From a virus: DNA of 39,156 bases. The notes under the pieces are model-generated. The model did not search any database, was not told the DNA's origin, and saw nothing but the letters and a program-made list of their open reading frames with translations. The position numbers and the translations under genes were made by a program. Location: IMG/VR virus record IMGVR_UViG_3300033233_000090, positions 1 to 39,156 of that record; one strand, written 5' to 3'. Of the stretch, positions 14,658-23,210 are shown one piece after another; within the stretch, counting starts at the first letter, position 1, and each line of letters begins with the position of its first letter.

Positions 14658-16916
14658 TTAAGCCGGTTTGAATGCAATCGTGCTTCTGCAGTTCGGATGC
14701 GCAGGTGGGCTATGATATGCTTTCATGCTTTTAGAATCTATGAAGTCCTCGTCAAGACCTCTTTCCTGGTCGTTTAAACTCCTGCATATCTCGGAAGTTC
14801 TGTTATCAATAGCTGCAAGCCAGACTTTTTTCCCTTTCAATCCACTTTCTTTGTAGCCGACAATTTTTCCTTCATTTATAACTCTGTTTGTTTCAGTCCT
14901 GGCAATCATTTCACTTCTCCAATCACTGAATTTTGAGAATGTTTGTTTTATATCTTCTTTAATTTCACTGATAGACTTATTCTTTCTGATTCCATCCTGA
15001 ACAGTTGCAATTATGTCAGCTTGAATTTCTTTAGTAACACCTTTTATTCCAGGCCAATGCTTGCCATTAATAGTGTAACCTGAAACTTGTTGCGCTTGTA
15101 ATTTATTAAGTTTGCCTTCGTATGCGTCTGTGAATCCGATGTCCATCTTCAGCTCTGCCTCTGCAGATTCCATTCCGGTAATAAGATCTTGTTTCAAAAA
15201 TCTTTTAACTGCTCTTGCAAAATTAACAGTATTGACTGAGTTAAACATGTTTTTTAAGAATTCTCCGAATGTCTTCTCAACATCGTATCCTTTTTCGACA
15301 TTGATTTTATCAGCTGCAGCAACGCATTTGCTTTCGAACTTGTCAAATGTTTTCAAAAGAAATTCAGAATAATCAGCGGCCTCTTCAATGATGTCGTTGC
15401 CTGCATCAATAATATCGGAAGTCTTTTCTATATCAGAATTTGAAGTTTTTTTTTGATTTGCAGACTCATCAGACTTTGGAGGTTTCGGATTTCCGTTGTT
15501 ATCTTTTGGATTATCTCCACCGAAGTTGCTGAAACTATTCGGGTCTCCAGGATTGAAAGGTCTTTGAAGTGGCTCATCACCATACTCGGTTGGTTCTCTT
15601 CCTTTCTTTCTTCTAAACTCATTTATTGTCATAGTTCCATGGTCGAGTTCGTTCATGTCCTGTTCGAATTCAATCTTTTCTGCAGTGTGATTCATGGGTT
15701 GATAATCAAATATTAAACCGTGGTCTTCACGCTGCAATATTTCTGTGATTATCCGATTTGTTAAAGGATCTTCAAACTTGACAAGATATGGTTCCAGTGC
15801 GTTTCTTACAGTTACTCTTTCCTGGCCTTCATCATTACTCTTGTTTGAATTCTCAAAGAAACCGCACTCTGTTGGACTGACACCATAGATTCCGAAAACT
15901 ATTTTAAAATACCATTGTTGTCCATTCAACCATTCAAGGTCCCTATTATTATCTGAGAGTTTATGAAACTGGTCAATAGGCCAATTAATGAAACCAATCT
16001 GATGAGGTTTCCCTTTATACTGATTATTCCAACCTCGCTTTAAAGCTTCGAGTTGATCCTTTGGAAGTTTTGGAAGACTTGCAATTATGTCAGGTATTGC
16101 GTTATTTGTGAAAAGGTCTTTATTGTATCTCGTTCCTTGAATTAATAACTCCAAGATTTGTTGAATACTTTGAACTGGTGAGAATCCGTAAACGCTGTAT
16201 GATTTATCGTTCATCATGAAATAAACGATTTCCTCCGGTTCGAATCTTGTAGGATTCTGTCTTGGATGCTTGAAACTATACTGCCAATAAGCTAAGATAT
16301 TCTTATGAATATCAACTTGTTTAAGAATAGTTCCACCATCAATTGCTTTTATTCCAACAAGTTTTCTTTGACCTAAAGGTTTAAGTTTCAATCCAATTTC
16401 AGTCTTGACAATTTTTCCCCAGGCATCATAAACTGGAATTTCACCGATTATATATGAATCATTTGAATAAATTAAGTTCCAGCATCCGGCATCAATCTCT
16501 GCGATGTCCGTGACTGTTTCAGAAACAACATCTGTTATGCATTGCTTGTTTTTATTTACTTTCTTCAAAAAAGTTTTAACTTTCTCAATATCTTTTTCGT
16601 GATCTTCTTCGTCTTCTTCATCTTCAGGAATAATGTCATAAGGAATGGTAGAAATCTGTTTTTTGAAAGTGTTCGTTACCATTTGAATCCAGGCGCTTTG
16701 AGAAAATTCTCGAAGTTTTTGAATATCAACTCCTCTTGGTTGTCCGAGTGTGCTTGAGAAAAACCATTGTGCATATATAGCTTCACGGTCTTCAGGACTT
16801 TGCATTCCAGCCATGTTCAGTTGGCTTAATCCTATTTCTTGACTGTTGGGCATTATAGAAGTTTTTCCTTTTAACAATTGACCTGCGTTCTCAATGAATC
16901 TTTTAAAAATAGCCAT
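14658..16916 (-). CDS. Portal protein fused to MuF-type minor head domain
   Basis: 752 residues. Portal region about 40-430: WIQMVTNTFKKQISTIPYDI, AYWQYSFKHPRQNPTRFEPE, WLNGQQWYFKIVFGIYGVSP, ILQREDHGLIFDYQPMNHTA. A low-complexity linker (450-500, Asn/Pro/Lys/Ser rich) leads to a C-terminal domain (510-752). That domain ends in the Mu gpF-like signature: MIARTETNRVINEGKIVGYK, WLAAIDNRTSEICRSLNDQ, HSPPAHPNCRSTIAF. These are normally two genes; here they are one. Shine-Dalgarno AGGAGA precedes the ATG, and the late motif is 30 nt upstream. Confidence 0.88.
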   Translation of the reverse strand: MAIFKRFIENAGQLLKGKTSIMPNSQEIGLSQLNMAGMQSPEDREAIYAQWFFSSTLGQPRGVDIQKLREFSQSAWIQMVTNTFKKQISTIPYDIIPEDEEDEEDHEKDIEKVKTFLKKVNKNKQCITDVVSETVTDIAEIDAGCWNLIYSNDSYIIGEIPVYDAWGKIVKTEIGLKLKPLGQRKLVGIKAIDGGTILKQVDIHKNILAYWQYSFKHPRQNPTRFEPEEIVYFMMNDKSYSVYGFSPVQSIQQILELLIQGTRYNKDLFTNNAIPDIIASLPKLPKDQLEALKRGWNNQYKGKPHQIGFINWPIDQFHKLSDNNRDLEWLNGQQWYFKIVFGIYGVSPTECGFFENSNKSNDEGQERVTVRNALEPYLVKFEDPLTNRIITEILQREDHGLIFDYQPMNHTAEKIEFEQDMNELDHGTMTINEFRRKKGREPTEYGDEPLQRPFNPGDPNSFSNFGGDNPKDNNGNPKPPKSDESANQKKTSNSDIEKTSDIIDAGNDIIEEAADYSEFLLKTFDKFESKCVAAADKINVEKGYDVEKTFGEFLKNMFNSVNTVNFARAVKRFLKQDLITGMESAEAELKMDIGFTDAYEGKLNKLQAQQVSGYTINGKHWPGIKGVTKEIQADIIATVQDGIRKNKSISEIKEDIKQTFSKFSDWRSEMIARTETNRVINEGKIVGYKESGLKGKKVWLAAIDNRTSEICRSLNDQERGLDEDFIDSKSMKAYHSPPAHPNCRSTIAFKPA

Positions 16917-16945
16917 GGTTAGTTTCTCCTTTAATGATTTACTTA

Positions 16946-16959
16946 TTTAAACACAACTA
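16946..16959 (-). promoter_or_regulatory. Late promoter motif, copy 5
   Basis: Minus strand TAGTTGTGTTTAAATAAG, 30 nt before the portal ATG at 16916 and right after a T-rich terminator-like run. Confidence 0.7.
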
Positions 16960-16960
16960 A

Positions 16961-16985
16961 AAAATATAAAAAAAATAAAATAATC
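16961..16985 (-). terminator. T-rich stretch before portal promoter
   Basis: Minus strand ATTATTTTATTTTTTTTATA directly after the stop at 16987. Probably ends the upstream unit before the portal promoter. Confidence 0.4.
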
Positions 16986-16986
16986 C

Positions 16987-17475
16987 TTATTTGAAAGGAT
17001 TCTCGTATATAGGTGTCTCATACAAATATGCGTGTATTATCTGTCTTGAGATGTTCTCCGCAACTTTTGAATTAGTAGCCAAGAGTTTCTGATATTCCAC
17101 ATAATGCAAGTTCTTTTTTTGGTCTTCAGTATACGCACTTAGATCCTTGCTTATTATTGCAGCACTGTTTTTCTTTGCAGTTTCAATTGATTCAGCGCTT
17201 AACTGATTTATGTAAAACTTCAATTTCTCTTTTTGAAGTTCAACACACTTGTCTTCGAAAGTTTTCAAATCTTTTTCAAATGCGATAGCAGAAGCCAAGT
17301 TCCCTTCCATAATTGTCATTTGTTGTTGCATCTGAATTTTTTGACCTTCCATCTGAGAAATACTGTTCCTGACATTAGCCAAACTATTAAGTATATCTTT
17401 TGGACTGTGTTTCTTTTCTTCTTCAACTTTCTTTTCCTTGATTTTTTCTCCGTCCCATTCAAATTCTCTTTTCAT
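16987..17475 (-). CDS. Coiled-coil protein of unknown function
   Basis: 162 residues, strongly helical with heptad-like pattern (ILNSLANVRNSISQMEGQKI, QMQQQMTIMEGNLASAIAF) and charged ends. No catalytic motif and no membrane segment. It sits between terminase and portal genes and starts 3 nt after the previous stop. A packaging or head-morphogenesis accessory role is possible from position only. Confidence 0.5.
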   Translation of the reverse strand: MKREFEWDGEKIKEKKVEEEKKHSPKDILNSLANVRNSISQMEGQKIQMQQQMTIMEGNLASAIAFEKDLKTFEDKCVELQKEKLKFYINQLSAESIETAKKNSAAIISKDLSAYTEDQKKNLHYVEYQKLLATNSKVAENISRQIIHAYLYETPIYENPFK

Positions 17476-17478
17476 TGT

Positions 17479-18027
17479 TTATTCCCCCTTTGGTATATCG
17501 AGATAAACTACTTCTCTCTCGATAGGTTTTCCGTTTCTTATTCGCTCAGTAACTTCATAAGCGATTCTGTAGTCTGCACTTGCTGTTCGCATTATTTTCT
17601 CGCCGCTTGGTAAGTCAACTTCTGCTTTGTGTTCATAAAGCACTTTATTTCCTTTAGCATCAACTTCAAAGACACCGAAGGTTATGATCATCTCATCATT
17701 ATTTATTTTTCTTCCTTGCAAATTTGAAATATGAATCTGCGGTGGCATCGTCTTCCATTGTCCTCGAACTTTAATATGTGAAGCGCTACTCATTTCTTTT
17801 ATTGATTGCATTCGCATCTTCAACCTGGTGTGAGTATCAAGTAAGACTTCCATTGTTGCAAGGTCTTTTAATTGAGCCAGCTTCTCCGCAATCAAGTCTT
17901 TCATGTTTCGAACAACAGTTGTTATTTTGTTGTTTCCTTTATTCAACACTTCAGCGTCGAATTCTTTAACTTGCTGACCTTTAACTTCGTCAGCGTCTTC
18001 ATCTGTGTTTTTTTGGTTTTTTGCCAT
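17479..18027 (-). CDS. Unknown protein of the packaging module
   Basis: 182 residues: acidic start (EDADEVKGQQVKEFDAEVLN), a helical middle (LIAEKLAQLKDLATMEVLLD) and a beta-rich C-terminal half (HISNLQGRKINNDEMIITFG, GNKVLYEHKAEVDLPSGEKI). No family recognised. GGAGGAG lies 11 nt upstream of the ATG, within the end of the winged-helix gene, which it overlaps by 29 nt. Confidence 0.5.
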   Translation of the reverse strand: MAKNQKNTDEDADEVKGQQVKEFDAEVLNKGNNKITTVVRNMKDLIAEKLAQLKDLATMEVLLDTHTRLKMRMQSIKEMSSASHIKVRGQWKTMPPQIHISNLQGRKINNDEMIITFGVFEVDAKGNKVLYEHKAEVDLPSGEKIMRTASADYRIAYEVTERIRNGKPIEREVVYLDIPKGE

Positions 18028-18265
18028 TTTCTTTTTTCTCCTCCGTTATATCATTCAATTTTTTTAGTCTATAAAGTTTCTCGAAGATTCTTGTGAACTT
18101 CTTTCCATAGACCATCTTGAATTCGATTTCTTCTCTTTTGGTTAATGAACATAAACATCTCAAAGTAGACCGGTAGCTCATACCAGTTAAAGTTGCAATC
18201 CGTTTATACTTCATCCACTTAGGATAATTTTTCTCCAGTATCTTCGCTATTTCTTCCTGGCCCAT
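17999..18265 (-). CDS. Small helix-turn-helix protein
   Basis: 88 residues from the ATG at 18265 (GAGG 11 nt upstream); an ATG at 18286 adds seven residues and cannot be excluded. The segment KYKRIATLTGMSYRSTLRCL (about 22-41) looks like a helix-turn-helix with a recognition helix. A basic tail (EKKENGKKPKKHR) overlaps the next gene. Placed right after TerL, it could be a regulator or a second terminase-associated DNA binder. Confidence 0.5.
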   Translation of the reverse strand: MGQEEIAKILEKNYPKWMKYKRIATLTGMSYRSTLRCLCSLTKREEIEFKMVYGKKFTRIFEKLYRLKKLNDITEEKKENGKKPKKHR

Positions 18266-18331
18266 CTTTTTCAATAACCTCTGCATTTTTAAATCTTATT
18301 CCGCCTGTTTTCTTATTTCGCTTATATTCAG

Positions 18332-19741
18332 TTACCATGCGATACCAACTTCATAATCATCTTTTGGTTTGCTTAAATCGAAAACGAAACGCATCATAAG
18401 ACTGTCTGCAAAGTCTGGGCTGCGACCAATGATTTCTTTAATGTCATCCTTGCTGATGACTTGGAATTTTTTCTCATTATCTTGAACATCTTTCTTTTTG
18501 ATAGCTTCAAGTTCCTGAATAATCCAGTCCCTCACTTGTGGATCTATTTCTTTATAACAACTGACCTTTCCTTGATTAATTGCGTCAGCGAGTTTGTCAT
18601 AGCATTGGCTTCTCAAGTTTTTATAAGAATACCTCTCGGTTTCTTGTTGCCTGAATTCTTTACTGTCATCAAATGCTTCAATAGGTCTGCCTGCGTTCGT
18701 AAAAGCCCACACGCCAGGCAAGTGGTCAACAACTCCGCCGCCTACCCCGTCTTGGTCGACTACGACATTAATTATTGGAATATGATACTGTTCGCATTTG
18801 CTTTTAATCTTGTCTTCCAAGAAAGATGTGCTGCTCTTGTCATAAAACCAAACTCGCCTTATATGATAACCCTGCCATAATATCATAACGGCTTTGTCTC
18901 TTCCGAAACGAGCGACATCAACGCTTAAATAGAAATCGCCTCCTGGCTCGAAAGTATTCGTGAACATGTTCGTTATTTTCTCATAAGTCATAAGTGCAGA
19001 GTCGTCGTCTTCGTATTCCCAGTTACCATCCCGGAGCCTTGACCGGAGTACATTGTCTTTGATTTTTGAAAGAATCGCACCGTACTCATCTTCAGTGTAA
19101 GGATTATCCTTATACAAGCTTTGAATAAAACAACAGTCACTGTCAAGTCTGTTTTCCTTCCAAGGCTTATAGAAATCGTGATAAAGCCAGTTCTTCTTCG
19201 GGTTGCAAGTTAAAAACATTTTCGGAAACAAGTTGTACTCATCGTTCATGTGTCTGCCTATTCTGGATTTCAATACATCGAACGCTTTGCCCTTTATTTC
19301 CCCTGCTTCCTCAAGCCATCCGCTTGTATATTCAACAGAACCGAATCGTTCATACAAGGGGTCTGTTGGCTTATAGGCGAGGTCCACGAGGTCTATTCTG
19401 CTGCCGTTCCAAAACTCGATGTAGTTGTATTTTTCTTTAAGCGTCCAAGCTGATTCTGGAATGCTGTGTTCTTTGCACACCTTTCTGAATGTTAAGAAAG
19501 TAGAATTCATAATCCTTTTTAATTCGTTCCTGCCAATAAACCACTTGGTGCCAGGATAAGCAATGCAATTAATTAAGAGCCATTCGCATCCAACCCAGCT
19601 CTTACCACCTCCACCGCCTCCACCGAATAATAAGAATCTCGTCTCTTTATCCCTGAGTTTCTTCCAGGCCTGCGCTTGCTTGAAAGTTGGTTTTATTTCT
19701 ATGTGAAACTCTTCATCTTTAATGATTGCTTCTTGATTCAT
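18332..19741 (-). CDS. terL: Terminase large subunit (TerL)
   Basis: 469 residues. ATPase: Walker A-like FGGGGGGGKSWVG (residues 39-51) and Walker B GWLEEAGE (141-148), followed by FLTCNPKKNW (coupling motif). Nuclease: first acidic residue in YLSVDVARFGRDKA (Asp275), second region VVVDQDGVGGGVVDH (about 327-340), third in SPDFADSLMMRF (about 446-457). The protein drives DNA packaging at the portal and cuts genome ends. Its ATG overlaps the stop of the preceding small gene as ATGA. Confidence 0.92.
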   Translation of the reverse strand: MNQEAIIKDEEFHIEIKPTFKQAQAWKKLRDKETRFLLFGGGGGGGKSWVGCEWLLINCIAYPGTKWFIGRNELKRIMNSTFLTFRKVCKEHSIPESAWTLKEKYNYIEFWNGSRIDLVDLAYKPTDPLYERFGSVEYTSGWLEEAGEIKGKAFDVLKSRIGRHMNDEYNLFPKMFLTCNPKKNWLYHDFYKPWKENRLDSDCCFIQSLYKDNPYTEDEYGAILSKIKDNVLRSRLRDGNWEYEDDDSALMTYEKITNMFTNTFEPGGDFYLSVDVARFGRDKAVMILWQGYHIRRVWFYDKSSTSFLEDKIKSKCEQYHIPIINVVVDQDGVGGGVVDHLPGVWAFTNAGRPIEAFDDSKEFRQQETERYSYKNLRSQCYDKLADAINQGKVSCYKEIDPQVRDWIIQELEAIKKKDVQDNEKKFQVISKDDIKEIIGRSPDFADSLMMRFVFDLSKPKDDYEVGIAW

Positions 19742-19983
19742 ATATATTTACTCCTAAACTCTGCACCGTGAGAACAATCTGTAAAGTATCTTGGACATAT
19801 TCCACTTGAGATTTGATAATCATTAAATTCTTTTGGAATACTCTTCTTTCCTGTGAGTTTGAATAAGTCAATGGCTTTAATGGTTTTGTCAGCATCTAAA
19901 TAAATGACACCGTTTGCAATGCAGTGGTGGTACATTTTATCTTTTTCAAGAATGGATTCAACAATCTTCATATCAATACTCAT
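19738..19983 (-). CDS. 81-residue protein, paralogue of 35790-36020
   Basis: Start ATG 19983 chosen for GCGAGGA upstream. Aligns over its length with the protein at 35790-36020: YHHCIANGVIYLDADKTI versus YYHCMMNGTVYLDHEKTI, then IPKEFNDYQISSGICPRYF versus IPREFNDYDITSGLCDIYF. The C-terminal S-G-I/L-C pattern recalls the ISHGICPxC ending of many phage proteins, though only some cysteines remain. Function unknown. Sits between TerL and TerS candidates with ATGA coupling to TerL. Confidence 0.6.
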   Translation of the reverse strand: MSIDMKIVESILEKDKMYHHCIANGVIYLDADKTIKAIDLFKLTGKKSIPKEFNDYQISSGICPRYFTDCSHGAEFRSKYI

Positions 19984-20003
19984 AATCCTCGCCTCACTTT
20001 TTT

Positions 20004-20222
20004 TTACACTGTCCAAATCGATTTTAAGGTATTATATCTGCCGTCTGATTCGGCAAACCATTTAACTCTCGAGCCTTCCATATCCGGAGTGCTTTCCATT
20101 TGCCAGTCATAAAAGATTTGTTTATCAATCGTGACCTGATGATACTTCTTCTCTTGCCTGGTTAGTTTCTCAATGACTTCAACGCAGAGTCCTTCACCTT
20201 CAATTATTGTGACTTCGTTCAT
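20004..20222 (-). CDS. 72-residue protein of unknown function
   Basis: Small acidic protein (EGEGLCVEVIEKLTRQEKKY, IFYDWQMESTPDMEGSRVKW) with no recognised domain. Supported by ATGA overlap with the upstream 56-residue gene and location inside a tightly packed operon. Confidence 0.5.
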   Translation of the reverse strand: MNEVTIIEGEGLCVEVIEKLTRQEKKYHQVTIDKQIFYDWQMESTPDMEGSRVKWFAESDGRYNTLKSIWTV

Positions 20223-20389
20223 TTTTTCTTTGCGTCTTTCAAGACTTTAATTCTTTTCTTGCAATCAATCTTCGCCTTTTCCAATCGCTCGATTCGTCTC
20301 TTGTTTTGTTTATCAGATGGCAAGCTCTCTTCTGCTTTAAGCATCTGCGTCATACCTTTATTTTTCATTTTATACCCATGGATGTTCAT
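20219..20389 (-). CDS. 56-residue basic helical protein
   Basis: ATG 20389 overlaps the stop of the TerS candidate as ATGA with GAGGCG upstream; its own stop overlaps the next ATG the same way. Sequence is very basic and helical (KNKRRIERLEKAKIDCKKRI). Likely a DNA- or RNA-associated accessory protein; function unknown. Confidence 0.6.
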   Translation of the reverse strand: MNIHGYKMKNKGMTQMLKAEESLPSDKQNKRRIERLEKAKIDCKKRIKVLKDAKKK

Positions 20390-20883
20390 TTCTGCGCCTC
20401 TTTATTCACTTTATCAGTGTTTTGTTCATCCGGAGTTTCAGGATCCAAAAACTTAACAGTGATACCTGAACTTCCAAAGATAAGATGCTTCTCCGCAACC
20501 TTTTCCTTATGCCCGTACTTCTCAAGCATATCTGTATAAGTTTGAGCCAATGAACATAAATTACTCATAAACCTGGATTTATCCGCAAGAGTCGGCGCAG
20601 TTCTTACATGCATTTGACACTGCCTAATCGCAGCTTCCGTTGCAGCAATAACTTGATTACCCCCTTTCTTAATATCAATCGGAGGCATTTCACTTAAGAT
20701 TTTATCCTTCCAACTATAAACCGTCTGATTCGGGATTCCCATCTCAGTAGCGAACTGATTAAAATTAATATTCCACACGCCCAAATCATCAACCATTCGT
20801 TTAAGCTTTTCAAACTTGTCAGCGTTTTTCCCATCAACTTTGAAAGGTTTTTTAGGTTGAACTTGTTTAGTTTTCTTTTTCAT
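20386..20883 (-). CDS. Candidate terminase small subunit
   Basis: 165 residues. Basic N-terminus, then a helix-turn-helix (FNQFATEMGIPNQTVYSWKD, about 41-60), followed by a helical oligomerisation-type region (AATEAAIRQCQMHVRTAPTL ... LCSLAQTYTDMLEKYGHKEK). This architecture and its place shortly upstream of TerL fit TerS, which recognises packaging sites and recruits TerL. Without a profile match it remains a candidate. Coupled by ATGA at both ends. Confidence 0.6.
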   Translation of the reverse strand: MKKKTKQVQPKKPFKVDGKNADKFEKLKRMVDDLGVWNINFNQFATEMGIPNQTVYSWKDKILSEMPPIDIKKGGNQVIAATEAAIRQCQMHVRTAPTLADKSRFMSNLCSLAQTYTDMLEKYGHKEKVAEKHLIFGSSGITVKFLDPETPDEQNTDKVNKEAQK

Positions 20884-21104
20884 TTTTTTAGTATTTTTTT
20901 AATTAAGATATGAAGTTCTAATGGAAAAATATTTTCTTTTAATTGTGGTGGACCATATATCTGTGATATTTCTATTTTTCCATTATGAATTAATATTATT
21001 GCTGAAGTTAAATTATCTTTTTTATTTTTTTCAATTAAGTTTTTTATTGTTTCTAATTTATTCATTGTAATATCATCCTTTTTTGGTTTGTTAGTTTTTC
21101 CCAT
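20880..21104 (-). CDS. 74-residue protein of unknown function
   Basis: Lysine-rich, AT-rich gene (NKLETIKNLIEKNKKDNLTS, AIILIHNGKIEISQIYGPPQ). Start 21104 has GAGGTC 12 nt upstream; an internal ATG 39 nt later is also possible. Its stop overlaps the TerS-like ATG as ATGA. No domain recognised. Confidence 0.45.
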   Translation of the reverse strand: MGKTNKPKKDDITMNKLETIKNLIEKNKKDNLTSAIILIHNGKIEISQIYGPPQLKENIFPLELHILIKKILKK

Positions 21105-21143
21105 CTTAAGCTTATGACCTCTTTGCGTTTAGATTTATATTAC

Positions 21144-22367
21144 TCATTTTAGTTCATTATCAAGATTCATCTCTCTATTTATGCATACTATCTTTGCAGA
21201 TGGATTTAACTTATGAAACCTCCTAATACTTACAGAAACATATCGTTCATCAATCTCCATTGTGTAACATTTCCTGTTAAGTTGCTCACAAGCAATCAAA
21301 ACACTTGCAGAGCCACCATATAAATCTAAAATATTATTTTGCTCTTCAGAATAATCTTTAAGTATGTCTGATAACATTTGAACTGGTTTTTGGGTTGGAT
21401 GAACTCTTTCTTTTAATTCAATATCTCTTTTACCTGCTCTTAATAATCCACTCCAAAGACATCTATAAATTCTTACACTTTTTTGTTTAAAACTTGTCCA
21501 TGCAAGTTCACAATCGGAAAAGTTATTATGGTCTGCTCCTTTTTCTGCTTTTTTATCCCATACAAGCCAATGACTATTATCTGGAAGTTTGCTTGAGAAA
21601 TTATTTGCTCCAAATATTATCTGATTTTTTCCATAAGCTAAAAGAAATTTTGGATTAAATTCTTGATTATCTCCTTCAATTTTTCTATAATTTTTAGCTT
21701 TAACTAATCCTTTTGTTCCTACAAATCCAGTATTGGCAGAAATGTCGGCATTTCTGCCATGAACAATATTGATTCCATATGGTGGGTCTGTTAATAGTAA
21801 GTCTGCTTTTTCTCCATTCATTAAAGCTTCAACATCTTCTTTATTTGTAGAATCTCCGCACATAATCCTATTTTTTCCAAGAATGAATATGTCTCCTCGC
21901 TTAATATCCGTTTCAACTTCATCAGGATTCTCTGCCTCAACCTCTTTGACCTCATCCAATCCCTTCACATAAGAGTTCACTTCTGTAAGGTCAAAACCTG
22001 TTAAGCTTAAATCGTAATTCAAACTTTGTAAATCAATCATTTCTTCTTTCAACAAGTCCTGAATCCAATCCGACTCCGAAGATTTATTATCCATAATTCT
22101 ATAAGATTTTTTCCTTGCTTCATCAAAATCTTTTTTTAATATAATTGGAACTTTTGTCATTTCAAGTTTTCTGGCAGCTAATAAACGACCATGACCTGCA
22201 AGAATAACATTATTTTCATCAATCACTATAGGAGTATTAAAGCCGTATTCCTCAATGCTTCTCATAATCTTTGTTATCTGTTTCTCATCATGCTTTTTAG
22301 TGTTTTTATGATAAGCTTTCAATTCAGATATATCCATCATTTTTATCTCACTTTCAATTGATACCAT
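21144..22367 (-). CDS. ParB-domain / DNA methyltransferase fusion (beta-class DPPY)
   Basis: 407 residues from ATG 22367 (GGAGG 9 nt upstream). N-terminal ParB/sulfiredoxin-like domain (10-90: VIDENNVILAGHGRLLAARK). Then a linker, then methyltransferase motif IV LLLTDPPYGI (191-200) and, near the C-terminus, HPTQKP plus the S-adenosylmethionine motif ILDLYGGSASVLIACEQLNR. Motif IV preceding motif I marks a beta-class adenine-N6 or cytosine-N4 methyltransferase, a frequent phage architecture. No partner restriction enzyme is present, so self-protection against host restriction is likely. Overlaps the upstream HNH gene by 14 nt. Confidence 0.85.
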   Translation of the reverse strand: MVSIESEIKMMDISELKAYHKNTKKHDEKQITKIMRSIEEYGFNTPIVIDENNVILAGHGRLLAARKLEMTKVPIILKKDFDEARKKSYRIMDNKSSESDWIQDLLKEEMIDLQSLNYDLSLTGFDLTEVNSYVKGLDEVKEVEAENPDEVETDIKRGDIFILGKNRIMCGDSTNKEDVEALMNGEKADLLLTDPPYGINIVHGRNADISANTGFVGTKGLVKAKNYRKIEGDNQEFNPKFLLAYGKNQIIFGANNFSSKLPDNSHWLVWDKKAEKGADHNNFSDCELAWTSFKQKSVRIYRCLWSGLLRAGKRDIELKERVHPTQKPVQMLSDILKDYSEEQNNILDLYGGSASVLIACEQLNRKCYTMEIDERYVSVSIRRFHKLNPSAKIVCINREMNLDNELK

Positions 22368-22998
22368 TGATTTCTGCCTCCAATTCTTTAAGTACATAAA
22401 ATGTTTGTATTTGTCTATCTCTTAAAATTCCCCCAAGGATAAAAGAAACATCTTCAAATTTACTTTTTGTTTTTACAATATCCCAAGTCAATACTTCAAT
22501 TATTCTGTGATGTTTTCTACATAAAGGAATAAGATTACTCTTTGAATTATCTTTTGTACATCTGTATGGAATAATATGGTGAATGTGAATCGATTTGAAT
22601 GTTCCACATATTGCACAGAATTGTTTCTTTTTGAAAAATAAGGATTTTATTGTATTAAAATTACCTCTACTTTTTATGTGTCCCCCTTTCCAGAAAGGAT
22701 TCTTTTCCTGTGCATATCTTCCAATATGAAAATTATATCTACATTCATTACTGCAGAAATGTTTTTTATATGCTTTAAACTTTGCAGGAATTATTTTTAT
22801 TTCTTTTTTACAAAAATCACATTTTGAATCTATCCTATTATATAATTTGTTTTTCTCTCCTTTTAATGTTGTTAAATGAATATTATAGCATTTTCTTGAG
22901 CAAAAGTTTCCAGAAGCATTTGATTTTTCTAAAGATGATTTATATACTTTAAAAGTTTTTTGACAAGTCTTGCAAATCCTATTAACTTTGAATTCCAT
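22354..22998 (-). CDS. HNH endonuclease with N-terminal zinc fingers
   Basis: 214 residues. Two zinc-finger-like modules (RICKTCQKTFKVY ... NFCSRKCYN and SKCDFCKKEIKII ... HFCSNECRY), then the HNH nuclease core (about 120-170): FCAICGTFKSIHIHHIIPYR followed by NLIPLCRKHH. Freestanding HNH enzymes of this style are often homing endonucleases. Base composition is more AT-rich than the neighbouring methyltransferase. Its ATG overlaps the upstream stop as TAATG. Confidence 0.8.
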   Translation of the reverse strand: MEFKVNRICKTCQKTFKVYKSSLEKSNASGNFCSRKCYNIHLTTLKGEKNKLYNRIDSKCDFCKKEIKIIPAKFKAYKKHFCSNECRYNFHIGRYAQEKNPFWKGGHIKSRGNFNTIKSLFFKKKQFCAICGTFKSIHIHHIIPYRCTKDNSKSNLIPLCRKHHRIIEVLTWDIVKTKSKFEDVSFILGGILRDRQIQTFYVLKELEAEINGIN

Positions 22999-23180
22999 TA
23001 GTATTGCCTCGCTTCAGATATTTTTATCTCAATCCTGGAATCAATATATTTCTTGAGCTTATCTGATATCTCAACTGATTCTTTCGGTTTGAGTAGAATT
23101 TCGATTGCTTTATTTATGTCTTCATTTATCTTTTGAAGAGCATTTTCGTTCTCATCTGTTAGTCTGATTACTTTCCCCAT
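22998..23180 (-). CDS. 60-residue helical protein, operator-controlled
   Basis: Charged helical protein (NENALQKINEDINKAIEILL, DKLKKYIDSRIEIKISEARQ). First gene downstream of a TATA box (23211-23222) with a palindromic operator between box and start codon, so it leads the unit running towards the methyltransferase and terminase. Function unknown; it could be an anti-repressor or small regulator. Confidence 0.5.
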   Translation of the reverse strand: MGKVIRLTDENENALQKINEDINKAIEILLKPKESVEISDKLKKYIDSRIEIKISEARQY

Positions 23181-23181
23181 T

Positions 23182-23206
23182 GTTACAATTCGTTACAATA
23201 TGTAAC
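23182..23206. promoter_or_regulatory. Operator GTTACA-ATA-TGTAAC plus extra half-site
   Basis: Perfect inverted repeat at 23192-23206 and a direct half-site GTTACA at 23182-23187, exactly 10 bp apart (one helical turn). It lies between the TATA box and the ATG at 23180, where a repressor would block initiation. Confidence 0.6.
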
Positions 23207-23210
23207 AACT

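Noticed and set aside
15428-15622. 64-codon minus-strand frame within the portal gene
   Set aside because: Other-frame shadow of the low-complexity linker of the portal-MuF protein.
21112-21147. 11-codon frame (MSNINLNAKRS) overlapping the methyltransferase stop as ATGA
   Set aside because: Too short to call a gene, though its coupling and the downstream GAGGTC make a spacer peptide possible.
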